Shown here: positions 41,639-50,348 of the stretch, piece by piece
Position numbering within the stretch: position 1 is the stretch's first letter
How the letters are laid out: each line of letters starts with the position of its first letter
Source: Novacetimonas pomaceti
Lineage (GTDB): Bacteria; Pseudomonadota; Alphaproteobacteria; Acetobacterales; Acetobacteraceae
DNA: 64,000 nucleotides
Assembly (NCBI RefSeq): GCF_003207955.1
Contig: NZ_NOXG01000002.1
Span: 124,001 to 188,000 of the forward strand
Reading direction: 5' to 3'
Position numbers and translations under genes: made by a program
The notes under the pieces: model-generated
What the model was told of the DNA's origin: nothing
Seen by the model: the letters and a program-made list of their open reading frames with translations, nothing else
Database searches by the model: none

Positions 41639-43975
41639 GTGACGGATCGGGTTGGCACACAAACGACGGCTTCCCCCACCACGTCCCCCGCGCTGACGCC
41701 TCCACCAGAGGGGAAGGGCGTCGTCCCCGTCATGGGGCAGGACGCGCCTGATGGCCATGCCGGGCGCGTCATTTCATGCGACGGGCTGATCCGGCGCATA
41801 CAGGCCTATGACCCCAACGCCGACATCGATCTGATCCGCCGCGCGTTCGACGTCGCGAACCGCGCGCATGAGGGGCAGGCCCGCGACAACGGCGATCCCT
41901 ACATCACCCATCCGCTGGCGGTGGCGAATATCCTGGCGGGGTTCCGGCTGGATACGGCATCCATCGCCACCGCGCTTTTGCATGACACGATCGAGGATAC
42001 GGGCGTAACGCAGGCCCAGCTGCGCGCGCAGTTTGGTCCGACCATCGCGGAACTGGTCGATGGCGTGACCAAGCTGACGCGGCTGGAACTGCAGTCCGAC
42101 CGCACTAAGCAGGCCGAGAATTTCCGCAAGCTGGTCCTGGCGATGTCGAAGGACATCCGCGTCCTGATCGTCAAGCTGGCGGACCGCCTGCACAACATGC
42201 GCACCCTGCATTACGTGCAGCGTCTTGACCGCAGGCAGCGCATCGCGCGCGAGACCATGGAAATCTATGCGCCGCTGGCTGATCGCATCGGCATGGAGAA
42301 GGTCAAGGTCGAACTGCAGAACCTTTCCTTCGCGGAGCTTGAGCCCGAGGCGATGGCCACCATCCGCGCCCGCCTCAATTACCTGCGCGGGCAGGGTGCG
42401 GACGTGATCGAGGAAATCCGGCACGAGCTGCAGAACCTGTGCACCGAAGCCGGGCTGCATGGTGTCGAGGTCACCGGCCGGGAAAAGACGCCCTATTCCA
42501 TCTGGGAAAAGATGCAGCGCCGCAACGTGGCGTTTGAACAGCTTTCGGACATCATGGCGTTCCGCATCATCGTGCCCACGCGGGAGGGATGTTATGTCAC
42601 GCTCGGCGCGGTGCATGCGGCCTATCCGGTCATCGCGGGGCGGTTCAAGGACTATATCTCCACCCCCAAGGTGAACGGATACCAGAGCCTTCATACCGGC
42701 GTGACCCTGCGCCATCCGCGCAACCAGAAGATCGAGGTGCAGATCCGCACGTCGGAAATGCACGATGTCGCGGAAAACGGCGTCGCCTCCCACTGGCTGT
42801 ACAAGCAGGGTGGCGATGGAAAGATCGGTGACGCGTCGCAGGTGGTCTCCGGCCTGCCATGGGTTCAGGACCTGCTCGACATCCTGGAGGATTCGGCGGC
42901 CCCGGACGAATTCCTCGAAAATACCAAGCTGGAACTCTATCAGGATCAGGTGTTCTGCTTCACGCCGAAGGGACAGCTGATTTCCCTGCCGCGTGGCGCG
43001 ACACCGATCGATTTCGCCTATGCCGTGCACAGCCAGGTGGGCGACAGCTGCGTCGGCGCACGGATCAACGGCCGCCTGATGCCGCTTCGTCACGAACTGC
43101 AGAACGGCGATCAGGTGGAGATCATGACCGCGCGCGGGGGCACGCCCTCGCCCTCGTGGGAGCGGTTTGTCGTCACGGGCAAGGCGCGGGCGCGCATCCG
43201 CCGGCACGTGGCGCTCCAGCAGCGTGAATCGCATCTCGACAGCGGTCGCGTCGCGCTGGCCAAGTCCTTCCGTCAGGAAGGGGTGGACGGTTCGGAAAAG
43301 GTGCTGGAAAGCCTGCTCAAGGAACTGCGCCTGTCCTCGGTGGCGGACCTGTACGTGGCGGTGGGCAATGGCAACCTGTCCGCGCGTGAGGTGGTGCAGA
43401 CCGCCTATCCCGAACTGCGTCGCGCGCCGCGCGCGCCGCGCATGGTGCCGGGTCTTTCGATGCGCTCGGCCGAAAGCACCACGTCATTTTCCGCCGCGCG
43501 GCACAAGAACGCGGCGGGCATGGCGCTGGCGGGCGTCGGCGCGGGCATGGCGGTGCATTTCGCGGGCTGCTGCCATCCGCTGCCGGGTGACCGCATCGTG
43601 GGGATCGTATCCACCGGCAAGGGCATCACGGTCCATGCGCAGGGATGCCAGACGCTGGAAACCTTCGCCGCCACGCCCGAACGCTTCATGGACCTGAACT
43701 GGGATTATGACCTGATCGCACGCAACGCGGCAGGCACGCATGTCGGGCGGCTGAGTGTCGTGACGGCCAACGAACCGTCCGTCCTTGCGACGCTGACCAA
43801 TATCGCGACCAAGCATGAAGGCGTGATGGTCAACCTGCGCATCGTCAACCGGCAGCTGGAATTCATGGAGATCCTTGCCGATATCGAGGTCCGTGACCTG
43901 CGGCACCTGTCATCGATCATGGCGGCGCTGCGGGCGGAAACCGGCGTGGTCCAGGTCGAGCGCGCCAAGGGATGA
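41639..43975 (+). CDS. rsh: Bifunctional (p)ppGpp synthetase/hydrolase (RSH)
   Basis: Central enzyme of the stringent response. The 778 residues contain an HD hydrolase domain (AHEGQARDNGDPYITHPLAVA, LLHDTIEDTG with His115-Asp116), a synthetase domain (KTPYSIWEKMQ, FRIIVPTREGCY, YISTPKVNGYQSLHTGV), a TGS domain (FTPKGQLISLPRGATPIDFAYAVHS), a zinc-finger-like HFAGCCHPLPGD segment and a C-terminal ACT domain. The intact HD motif predicts both synthesis and hydrolysis. GTG 41639 with AGGGGA upstream is chosen; it gives about 40 low-complexity residues before the HD domain. An ATG at 41732 would remove most of these. Confidence 0.96.
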   Translation: MTDRVGTQTTASPTTSPALTPPPEGKGVVPVMGQDAPDGHAGRVISCDGLIRRIQAYDPNADIDLIRRAFDVANRAHEGQARDNGDPYITHPLAVANILAGFRLDTASIATALLHDTIEDTGVTQAQLRAQFGPTIAELVDGVTKLTRLELQSDRTKQAENFRKLVLAMSKDIRVLIVKLADRLHNMRTLHYVQRLDRRQRIARETMEIYAPLADRIGMEKVKVELQNLSFAELEPEAMATIRARLNYLRGQGADVIEEIRHELQNLCTEAGLHGVEVTGREKTPYSIWEKMQRRNVAFEQLSDIMAFRIIVPTREGCYVTLGAVHAAYPVIAGRFKDYISTPKVNGYQSLHTGVTLRHPRNQKIEVQIRTSEMHDVAENGVASHWLYKQGGDGKIGDASQVVSGLPWVQDLLDILEDSAAPDEFLENTKLELYQDQVFCFTPKGQLISLPRGATPIDFAYAVHSQVGDSCVGARINGRLMPLRHELQNGDQVEIMTARGGTPSPSWERFVVTGKARARIRRHVALQQRESHLDSGRVALAKSFRQEGVDGSEKVLESLLKELRLSSVADLYVAVGNGNLSAREVVQTAYPELRRAPRAPRMVPGLSMRSAESTTSFSAARHKNAAGMALAGVGAGMAVHFAGCCHPLPGDRIVGIVSTGKGITVHAQGCQTLETFAATPERFMDLNWDYDLIARNAAGTHVGRLSVVTANEPSVLATLTNIATKHEGVMVNLRIVNRQLEFMEILADIEVRDLRHLSSIMAALRAETGVVQVERAKG

Positions 43976-43987
43976 GGCGCTGATTGC

Positions 43988-44401
43988 ATGATTATCGGGA
44001 TCGGGTCCGACCTGTGCGATATCCGCCGGATCGAGCGCGTCCTGCAACGCCATGGCCCCCGGTTCGAGGCCCGCGTCTTTACCACGCGGGAACGTCAGGC
44101 GGCCGACAGGCGTTCAGGACAGGCACGGCTGGGGACCTATGCCAAGCGCTGGGCCGCGAAGGAAGCCTGCGCCAAGGCGCTGGGCACGGGATTCGCGCGC
44201 GGCGTGCATCATCGCGACCTTGGGGTGGAAAACCTGCCGGGGGGGCAGCCGGTCATGGTCCTGTCGGGTGGCGCGCGCCTGCGCCTGCATGAAATCGTGC
44301 CGGCGGGATACCGCCCGCGCATCATGGTGACGATGACGGATGAATACCCCTATGCCTTTGCCCAGGTCACCATCGTGGCGGATGAAGCGCCGCCGGCCTG
44401 A
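43988..44401 (+). CDS. acpS: Holo-[acyl-carrier-protein] synthase
   Basis: Transfers 4'-phosphopantetheine from CoA to acyl carrier protein, enabling fatty acid synthesis. The 137 residues begin IIGIGSDLCDIRRIERVL, which carries the metal-binding Asp, followed by RVFTTRERQAA, the second active-site block KRWAAKEACAKALGTGF and the C-terminal IMVTMTDEYPYAFAQVTI. It starts 12 bp after rsh and is followed by lepB and rnc, the usual alphaproteobacterial order. Confidence 0.96.
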   Translation: MIIGIGSDLCDIRRIERVLQRHGPRFEARVFTTRERQAADRRSGQARLGTYAKRWAAKEACAKALGTGFARGVHHRDLGVENLPGGQPVMVLSGGARLRLHEIVPAGYRPRIMVTMTDEYPYAFAQVTIVADEAPPA

Positions 44402-44519
44402 TCCATTCAGACCCGCGCGCATGGCCGACCATGCTTGACAGGGGGTGGCCCCGTGGGCTTGATCGCCAGAATATGCGTCCGGTCCATTACTGCGCCCGGT
44501 CGAGCACGAAGCCGGATTT

Positions 44520-45338
44520 ATGGATAACATGTCGAGCGATGATCCCCATACGCCATCTACCCTGACGACCGCCCCGGCCACGGGAACGCGCGGCATGCTG
44601 GAACTTCTGCGCACGGTCGTGGTGGCCGGCGCGATCGCGATTTTCGTCCGCACGGCCCTGTTCGAACCCTTCAACATCCCGTCCGGCTCCATGATCCCGA
44701 CCCTGCAGGTGGGGGATTACGTATGGGTCGCCAAATACAGCTACGGCTATTCGCATTTCTCCCTGCCGCTGTCGCCCAACCTGTTCAGCGGCCGTATTTT
44801 CGGCAGCGAGCCGCATCGTGGCGACGTTGCCGTCTTCCGCTTTACCAAGGATACGTCGATTGACTACATCAAGCGGGTCGTCGGCCTGCCGGGCGATCGC
44901 ATCCAGATGCGCGAGGGGCAGCTTTACCTGAACGGGGAACTCGTGCCCCGCACGCCCGAGGGCGAGTATGTCGCCATCGACGAACATCATACCCGCATGG
45001 AGGGCGAACGTTATCGCGAGGACCTGCCGGGAAGCGCGGGTCGCCCGTCCGTGGCGCATGACATCCTGAAGCTGACGGACGAGGGGGACAAGAACGACAC
45101 CCCCGAATACGTCGTGCCGCCGGGATATTTCTTCGTCATGGGCGACAACCGCGATGACAGCGCGGACAGCCGGTTCATGGGCGACGCGCCGCAGGACCTT
45201 GGCTTCGTGCCGATGGAAAACCTGATCGGGCAGGCCAAGTGGATATTCCTGTCCGTGGACTCGCAGTATCCGACATGGGAATTCTGGCGCTGGCCCACGG
45301 AAATCCGCTGGGGGCGCCTGTTCATGGGAGTGCACTGA
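44520..45338 (+). CDS. lepB: Signal peptidase I
   Basis: Inner-membrane serine protease that removes signal peptides from Sec and Tat substrates. The 272 residues have one N-terminal membrane helix (LLRTVVVAGAIAIFVRTALF). The catalytic Ser is in FNIPSGSMIPTLQVGDY, the catalytic Lys in DYIKRVVGLPGDRIQMR, and the conserved GDNRDDSADSRFMG box E is present near the C-terminus. The catalytic domain faces the periplasm. A TTGACA without a good -10 lies about 80 bp upstream, so an extra promoter is uncertain. It ends 2 nt before rnc. Confidence 0.96.
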   Translation: MDNMSSDDPHTPSTLTTAPATGTRGMLELLRTVVVAGAIAIFVRTALFEPFNIPSGSMIPTLQVGDYVWVAKYSYGYSHFSLPLSPNLFSGRIFGSEPHRGDVAVFRFTKDTSIDYIKRVVGLPGDRIQMREGQLYLNGELVPRTPEGEYVAIDEHHTRMEGERYREDLPGSAGRPSVAHDILKLTDEGDKNDTPEYVVPPGYFFVMGDNRDDSADSRFMGDAPQDLGFVPMENLIGQAKWIFLSVDSQYPTWEFWRWPTEIRWGRLFMGVH

Positions 45339-45340
45339 TC

Positions 45341-46090
45341 ATGCAGGTCCCCGGTAATGCCGCATCCGGCAGCGCGGCCCCTGAATCCGAACGGATCGAG
45401 GCCTATGTCGGCTATTCCTTCCGTAATCCCGCGCTGCTGCGCGAGGCGCTGACGCATCGTTCCGCGGCACACCAGCGCAGCAGCGCGGGCGGGCGGCGCA
45501 CGCGCCAGTCGGTGGCGCGCCGTGGCGCGGGATCCAACGAACGGCTGGAGTTCATTGGCGACCGCGTGCTGGGTCTGCTGATGGCGGAATGGCTGCTCGA
45601 ACGCTTCCCCGACGAGCAGGAAGGCGCGCTGGGTCCGCGTCACGCGCATCTGGTGTCGCGCACGGTGCTGGCGCAGATCGCCGAGGAAATGGCCCTGCCA
45701 TCCGCCCTTGACGTGGCGGAGCATGAAGCCCGCGCCGGCGTGCGGCAGATGGCCAACGTGCTGGCGGACGCGGTGGAGGCCATCCTGGGGGCGATCTACC
45801 TCGACGGTGGCCTTGAACCCGCCCGCGCCTTTGTGCGGCGGGCATGGAATGACGCCATCGTGGCGCAGGCCCGGCCGCCCAAGGATCCCAAGACGGCGTT
45901 GCAGGAATGGGTGCTGGCACGCGGGCTGCCGCTGCCGGTATACAAGGTGGTGTCCACCGACGGGCCGTCGCATGCGCCCCGTTTCGTGATTTCGGTGGAG
46001 GCATCGGGACGGCGCGGCGAAGGCGTCGCCGGAAGCAAGCGCGCGGCCGAAAGCGAGGCGGCGGCCCGGCTGCTCAGCCAGTTTGGCTGA
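45341..46090 (+). CDS. rnc: Ribonuclease III
   Basis: Double-strand-specific endoribonuclease for rRNA and mRNA processing. The 249 residues comprise the RNase III domain with signature NERLEFIGDRVLGLLMAEW (catalytic acidic residues) and ADAVEAILGAIYLDGG, and a C-terminal double-stranded-RNA-binding domain starting DPKTALQEWVLARGLPLPVYKV and ending AGSKRAAESEAAARLL. A 17-residue Arg/Gly/Ser-rich insertion (SSAGGRRTRQSVARRGAG) precedes the signature. ATG 45341 has GGGAG upstream. The stop codon lies inside an 11-bp tandem duplication. Confidence 0.95.
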   Translation: MQVPGNAASGSAAPESERIEAYVGYSFRNPALLREALTHRSAAHQRSSAGGRRTRQSVARRGAGSNERLEFIGDRVLGLLMAEWLLERFPDEQEGALGPRHAHLVSRTVLAQIAEEMALPSALDVAEHEARAGVRQMANVLADAVEAILGAIYLDGGLEPARAFVRRAWNDAIVAQARPPKDPKTALQEWVLARGLPLPVYKVVSTDGPSHAPRFVISVEASGRRGEGVAGSKRAAESEAAARLLSQFG

Positions 46091-46106
46091 CGGCTGGCTG
46101 ACGGCT
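46085..46106. repeat. 11-bp tandem duplication at the 3' end of rnc
   Basis: GGCTGACGGCT occurs twice back to back (46085-46095 and 46096-46106). The first copy contains the rnc stop codon TGA. Confidence 0.9.
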
Positions 46107-46199
46107 GATTGCCAGGTGACAGGTTGCCGGACGGCGATTGGCGCGACGGGCACGGAATCGGAACAATCGGGGCGGCTGTCGCGGCCGTGGGAATGAAAA

Positions 46200-47111
46200 A
46201 TGCCGGAACATGAAGACATGACGACCCGCTGTGGTTTCGTCGCCATCGTGGGTGCGCCCAACGCGGGCAAGTCCACGCTGCTGAACCGCATGGCGGGCAC
46301 CAAGCTGTCGATCGTCAGCCCCAAGGCGCAGACGACGCGTTTCAGGGTGCTGGGGATCCTGATGCGTCATCATGCGCAGATCCTGCTGGTGGACACGCCG
46401 GGCATCTTCCGCCCGCGCCGGATGCTGGACCGCGCGATGGTCGCGGCCGCGTGGACCGGGGCGGAGGACGCGGACATCACGCTGCTGATCGTCGATGCGC
46501 GCGCGGGCCTGACGGATTCGGTGCGTGAAATCATCGCGGAACTGGCGCAGCGCAAGCGCCGGGTGTGGCTGGTGCTGAACAAGACCGACCTCGTGCGGCG
46601 CGAGGTGCTGCTGCCGCTGACGGCGGAACTGTCGGGCCTGCTGCCGGTCGAACATGTCTTCATGATCAGCGCGCGCTCGGGGCAGGGGGTCGAGGACCTG
46701 CTGGACCGTATCGCGGCGGAACTGCCCGCGGGGCCGTACCTGTACCCCGAGGACGATCTGACGGACCTGCCCGACCGGTTGCTGGCCGCCGAACTGGTGC
46801 GTGAGCAGATTTTCCTGCAGACGCATGAGGAAGTGCCCTATTCCGCCACGGCGGAGACGGAAAGCTTTCAGGAACGTCCCGACGGGTCCGTGCGGATCGA
46901 GGTGACGATCTATGTGGCGCGGGCATCGCACAAGGCGATCCTGATCGGGGAACGCGGTTCGCGGATTCGCAGCATCGGGGAACGCGCGCGTCTGGAGCTG
47001 TCGCGCCTGCTGGAACGTCCGTGCCACCTGTTCCTGAATGTGAAGGAACGTTCCGGCTGGGACGAGGAGCGTGCCCGCCTGCGGGCCATCGGGCTGGACG
47101 ACGCTTCCTGA
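46200..47111 (+). CDS. era: GTPase Era
   Basis: Essential GTPase that binds 16S rRNA and assists 30S maturation. The 303 residues have G1 VGAPNAGKSTLLNRM, switch/G2 TKLSIVSPKAQTTRFRV, G3 VDTPGIF, G4 NKTDLV and G5 SARSGQG, followed by a C-terminal KH RNA-binding domain (IYVARASHKAILIGERGSRIRSIGERARLELSRLL). The start at 46200 is followed by ATG 46218 as an alternative; both have weak ribosome sites. It follows rnc by 109 bp, the standard lepB-rnc-era order. Confidence 0.96.
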   Translation: MPEHEDMTTRCGFVAIVGAPNAGKSTLLNRMAGTKLSIVSPKAQTTRFRVLGILMRHHAQILLVDTPGIFRPRRMLDRAMVAAAWTGAEDADITLLIVDARAGLTDSVREIIAELAQRKRRVWLVLNKTDLVRREVLLPLTAELSGLLPVEHVFMISARSGQGVEDLLDRIAAELPAGPYLYPEDDLTDLPDRLLAAELVREQIFLQTHEEVPYSATAETESFQERPDGSVRIEVTIYVARASHKAILIGERGSRIRSIGERARLELSRLLERPCHLFLNVKERSGWDEERARLRAIGLDDAS

Positions 47112-47204
47112 GGATTCGTCCCCCGCGCCGGCGACGGCCCACGTGGCGCGGGCGCGGCGCGGGCCGCGATCCCATCGCCGTATTATCAACATCGTGTGCT
47201 TGTG

Positions 47205-47221
47205 AGGGGGGCGAACCCCCT
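47205..47221 (+). promoter_or_regulatory. Compact hairpin before a possible -10 upstream of pyrH
   Basis: AGGGGG-GCGAA-CCCCCT forms a 6-bp stem, directly followed by TATATG (47221-47226). A TTGTGA lies 15 nt before that -10-like element. It may be a promoter with a palindromic spacer or a leader structure. Confidence 0.3.
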
Positions 47222-47306
47222 ATATGACATGTGCTGCGTGGGCGCGCGGTCACTGGCGGGCGGCGGTCTGCGGCTGTGTCTTTATTCCTGCTGTGTTCGA
47301 GGGCCA

Positions 47307-48059
47307 ATGACAAATCCGCTAACAGATCATGCCCCAGACAAACCCTCCACCTATCGCCGGGTCCTGCTGAAGGTTTCGGGCGAGGCCCTGATGGGCGCCG
47401 GGTCCTATGGGATCGATCCCGCGACCGTCGATGGCATCGCGGCCGACGTGGCCGCCGTCGCGCGCACGGGTGTTGAGGTGTGTCTGGTTGTCGGGGGGGG
47501 CAACATCTTTCGCGGCGTCGCGGCCGCGGCGCGCGGCATGGACCGTGCCCAGGGCGATTACGCCGGGATGCTGGCTACGGTCATCAATGCCCTGCTGATG
47601 CAGAATTCGCTGGAACGCCAGGGAATCCCGACCCGCGTGATGACGGCGATCCAGATGTCCTCGATCGCGGAACCCTATATCCGTCGCCGCGCCGTGCGGC
47701 ATATGGAAAAGGGACGCGTGGTGATTTTCGCCGCCGGTACCGGCAACCCGTTCTTTACCACCGATACGGGGGCCGCGCTGCGGGCGGCGGAAATGGAATG
47801 CAGCGCCCTGTTCAAGGGAACGCAGGTCGATGGCGTCTATTCCGCCGACCCGCGCAAGGTGCCTGACGCGCGTCGCTACGATACGCTGACCTATCGTGAT
47901 GTGCTGGCCAATGACCTCAATGTCATGGACGCGGCCGCCATCAGCCTGGCGCGCGAGAACAGGTTGCCGATCGTGGTGTTCAATATCCATGAAAAAGACG
48001 CGTTTTCGCGCGTTATGCGGGGTGAGGGACGCTTTACCACCATCGTGGCCTCGGACTGA
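47307..48059 (+). CDS. pyrH: Uridylate kinase (UMP kinase)
   Basis: Phosphorylates UMP to UDP; the bacterial hexameric enzyme belongs to the amino acid kinase fold. The 250 residues begin YRRVLLKVSGEALMG and have VVGGGNIFRGV, DYAGMLATVINALLMQ, FAAGTGNPFFTTDTGAALRA, VDGVYSADPRK and a typical C-terminus. GAGGG lies just before ATG 47307. The VVGGGN codons include a run of eight Gs (47493-47500). In many bacteria rpsB-tsf precede pyrH; here era does, so those genes are elsewhere. frr follows. Confidence 0.96.
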   Translation: MTNPLTDHAPDKPSTYRRVLLKVSGEALMGAGSYGIDPATVDGIAADVAAVARTGVEVCLVVGGGNIFRGVAAAARGMDRAQGDYAGMLATVINALLMQNSLERQGIPTRVMTAIQMSSIAEPYIRRRAVRHMEKGRVVIFAAGTGNPFFTTDTGAALRAAEMECSALFKGTQVDGVYSADPRKVPDARRYDTLTYRDVLANDLNVMDAAAISLARENRLPIVVFNIHEKDAFSRVMRGEGRFTTIVASD

Positions 48060-48131
48060 GGTCCAAGCCCCGCGCTAAGGAGTCGCATGGCGGTCGGATA
48101 CGGCCGTCTCAGGAATGTTGGGAGGGCCAAG

Positions 48132-48698
48132 GTGTCTGTCGATCAGAAAAGTTTGCTGGCGGATGTAACCCGCCGCATGGAGGGGGCGCTGGAAAGCCTG
48201 CGTCGTGATTTTGCCGGCCTGCGTTCGGGCCGCGCCAGCCCGGCCCTGCTGGAGCCGGTACGCGTTGAGGCATATGGCGGCGAGGTGCCGTTGACGCAGG
48301 TAGGTTCCATCGCGGTGCCGGAGGCACGGATGCTGACGGTGCAGGTATGGGACCGTTCGCTGGTCGGTGCGGTCGAACGTGCCATCCGCGACAGCGGGCT
48401 GGGCCTGAATCCGGCGGCGGATGGCCAGACCGTGCGCGTGCCCATCCCCCAGCTGACCGAGGAACGCCGCAACGAACTGGCGCGCGCGGCGGGCAAGTAC
48501 GCCGAAAATGGCAAGATCGCGGTGCGCGGCGTGCGGCGCGATGGCATGGAACAGACACGCGGCCAGGAAAAGAAGGGCGAAATCAGCCAGGATGACGTCA
48601 AGGTCTGGTCGGATGCGATCCAGAAGCTGACGGACCAGTATGTGAAGCGTGTTGACGAACTGCTCGCGGAAAAAGAACGCGAGATCAAGCAGGTCTGA
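48132..48698 (+). CDS. frr: Ribosome recycling factor
   Basis: Works with EF-G to split ribosomes after termination. From GTG 48132 the protein is 188 residues, near the E. coli 185. The conserved region starts LRSGRASPALLEPV and contains VPIPQLTEERRNEL and the C-terminal helix DQYVKRVDELLAEKEREI. The GTG has GGGAGGG about 6 nt upstream. ATG 48087, with an equally strong TAAGGAG, would add 15 basic residues not aligned with the family, so two initiation sites compete. The order pyrH-frr-uppS-cdsA-dxr-rseP is widely conserved. Confidence 0.93.
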   Translation: MSVDQKSLLADVTRRMEGALESLRRDFAGLRSGRASPALLEPVRVEAYGGEVPLTQVGSIAVPEARMLTVQVWDRSLVGAVERAIRDSGLGLNPAADGQTVRVPIPQLTEERRNELARAAGKYAENGKIAVRGVRRDGMEQTRGQEKKGEISQDDVKVWSDAIQKLTDQYVKRVDELLAEKEREIKQV

Positions 48699-48705
48699 AC
48701 CCCGC

Positions 48706-49440
48706 ATGTACCCAGTTGTCGGGGAACGACGAGCCGGGGGCGTGCCGGTCCATGTGGCGATCATCATGGATGGCAACGGGCGGTGGGCCACGGCGCGCGG
48801 GCTGCCGCTGCTTGCCGGCCACCGCGCCGGGGCGGAGGCGGTGCAGCGCTGCATCCGCGCGGCTGTCGCGGCGGGCGTGAAATGGCTGACGCTTTACGCC
48901 TTTTCCTCGGAAAACTGGCGGCGCACCCCGCAGGAGGTGGCCGACCTGACCAGCCTCCTGCGTTATTACCTGCGCTACAAGGTCGCGGAACTGGCGGCGA
49001 AGGGCGTGCGCATCCGCATCATTGGCGACCTGTCGCGCTTTGCCCCCGACGTCCGGGCCGAAGCCCGCCGCGCGGAGCTTGAAACCGCGTCCAATACGGT
49101 CCTGACGGTGGTCCTTGCGCTGTCCTATGGCGGGCGGGCCGATATCGTGCAGGCGGCCCTGCGGATGGCGGCGGATATCGGCAACGGGACGCTGGCGGTC
49201 GATCAGGTCGATGAGGACGTCTTTGGCGGCTTCCTGATGACGGCGGACATGCCTGACCCTGATATCGTGGTGCGGACCAGCGGTGAAAGCCGCCTGTCCA
49301 ATTTCCTGTTGTGGCAGTCGGCCTATGCCGAACTGATATTCATAGAGACGCCGTGGCCTGATTTCGACGCGGGGCATTTCAATGCCGTGCTTGAAATCTT
49401 TTCCCGGCGCGAAAGGCGCTTCGGTGCAAGACCGGTCTGA
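48706..49440 (+). CDS. uppS: Isoprenyl (undecaprenyl) diphosphate synthase
   Basis: Cis-prenyltransferase that makes undecaprenyl diphosphate, the lipid carrier for peptidoglycan and polysaccharide. The 244 residues contain VAIIMDGNGRWATARGLP (catalytic Asp and substrate loop), LYAFSSENWRR and DPDIVVRTSGESRLSNFLLWQSAYAELIF, all diagnostic of the Z-type family. It begins 7 nt after frr and overlaps the start of cdsA, indicating tight operon coupling. Confidence 0.96.
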   Translation: MYPVVGERRAGGVPVHVAIIMDGNGRWATARGLPLLAGHRAGAEAVQRCIRAAVAAGVKWLTLYAFSSENWRRTPQEVADLTSLLRYYLRYKVAELAAKGVRIRIIGDLSRFAPDVRAEARRAELETASNTVLTVVLALSYGGRADIVQAALRMAADIGNGTLAVDQVDEDVFGGFLMTADMPDPDIVVRTSGESRLSNFLLWQSAYAELIFIETPWPDFDAGHFNAVLEIFSRRERRFGARPV

Positions 49441-50302
49441 TCCCACGCCAACCGTGGTCCCGTTTCCTTCTTCCGCCACGCGGACCCCGCCGGGAAAGAA
49501 TTCCGGCCGGGGGTGGAAGGACCTGCGCGCGCGCGTGCTGTCGGCCGCGGTAATCATACCGCTGGCGGCCCTGTGCGTGTGGGCGGGTGGTGTGGCCTAT
49601 GCCGCGATGATCGTGCTGGCGATGGTGGGAATGGCGTCCGAATGGGGACGCCTGTTTTCCCTGTCCGCGCGCAGCTGGCGGGGGATCCTTTACCTGCTCT
49701 GGCCGCTGGCGTGTGCGGCCTGCGCCCTGACGGGGCAGTGGGGCGGCGCCTTTCTGGTGATGGGCGTGGCGTTCGTGTTCGGTCCCGCGCTGTGGGCGGG
49801 GCAGGTCGCGGTCGGGTGTGCGGGTGTTTCCCTGCTGTGGCTGCGTTTCATGACCCATCCCGGCGCGGGTGTCGTGCTGTTTGTCGTGGCCTGCGTCGCG
49901 CTGAGCGATACGGGCGCCTACCTGACCGGCCGCGCCGTGGGCGGCCCGAAGCTGGCGCCGCGCATTTCACCGGCCAAGACATGGTCGGGATCATGTGGCG
50001 GCCTGCTGTGCGCGGTGGCGGGCGGGGCCGTGATCGCTGCCCTGCTGCCTGACGCGCTGCCCGGCTGTGCATGGCGTGGCGCCATGATGGGCGGGGTGAT
50101 GGCGATTGCGGCGCAGGCGGGCGACCTGGCCGAAAGTGCGCTCAAGCGGGCGCGCGGCGTCAAGGATTCGGGGGCGCTGATCCCGGGTCACGGGGGGCTT
50201 CTGGACCGTTTTGACGGCCTGCTGGTGGCGGCGCCCCTGGCGGCACTGATTTCACTGGGGGCAGCGGCGGGCGCTGCTTTCTGGTATGTCGGCCTGCACT
50301 GA
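49424..50302 (+). CDS. cdsA: Phosphatidate cytidylyltransferase
   Basis: Inner-membrane enzyme that makes CDP-diacylglycerol, precursor of phosphatidylethanolamine, phosphatidylglycerol and cardiolipin. The 292 residues have about 7-8 hydrophobic segments and the CDP-diglyceride synthetase signature near the C-terminus (SALKRARGVKDSGALIPGHGGLLDRFDG). The segment SDTGAYLTGRAVGGPKLAPRISPAKTWSG is typical. GTG 49424 is chosen because it has AAAGG upstream and a short hydrophilic N-terminus; this overlaps uppS by 17 nt. Confidence 0.94.
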   Translation: MQDRSDPTPTVVPFPSSATRTPPGKNSGRGWKDLRARVLSAAVIIPLAALCVWAGGVAYAAMIVLAMVGMASEWGRLFSLSARSWRGILYLLWPLACAACALTGQWGGAFLVMGVAFVFGPALWAGQVAVGCAGVSLLWLRFMTHPGAGVVLFVVACVALSDTGAYLTGRAVGGPKLAPRISPAKTWSGSCGGLLCAVAGGAVIAALLPDALPGCAWRGAMMGGVMAIAAQAGDLAESALKRARGVKDSGALIPGHGGLLDRFDGLLVAAPLAALISLGAAAGAAFWYVGLH

Positions 50303-50348
50303 CCGCAAGGACGGTCGAGATGAAAAGCAAATTGGGGAAATCGGTAGG

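Noticed and set aside
44435..44464. Promoter before lepB
   Set aside because: A perfect TTGACA is present but no acceptable -10 lies 16-18 nt downstream; lepB is probably read from upstream.
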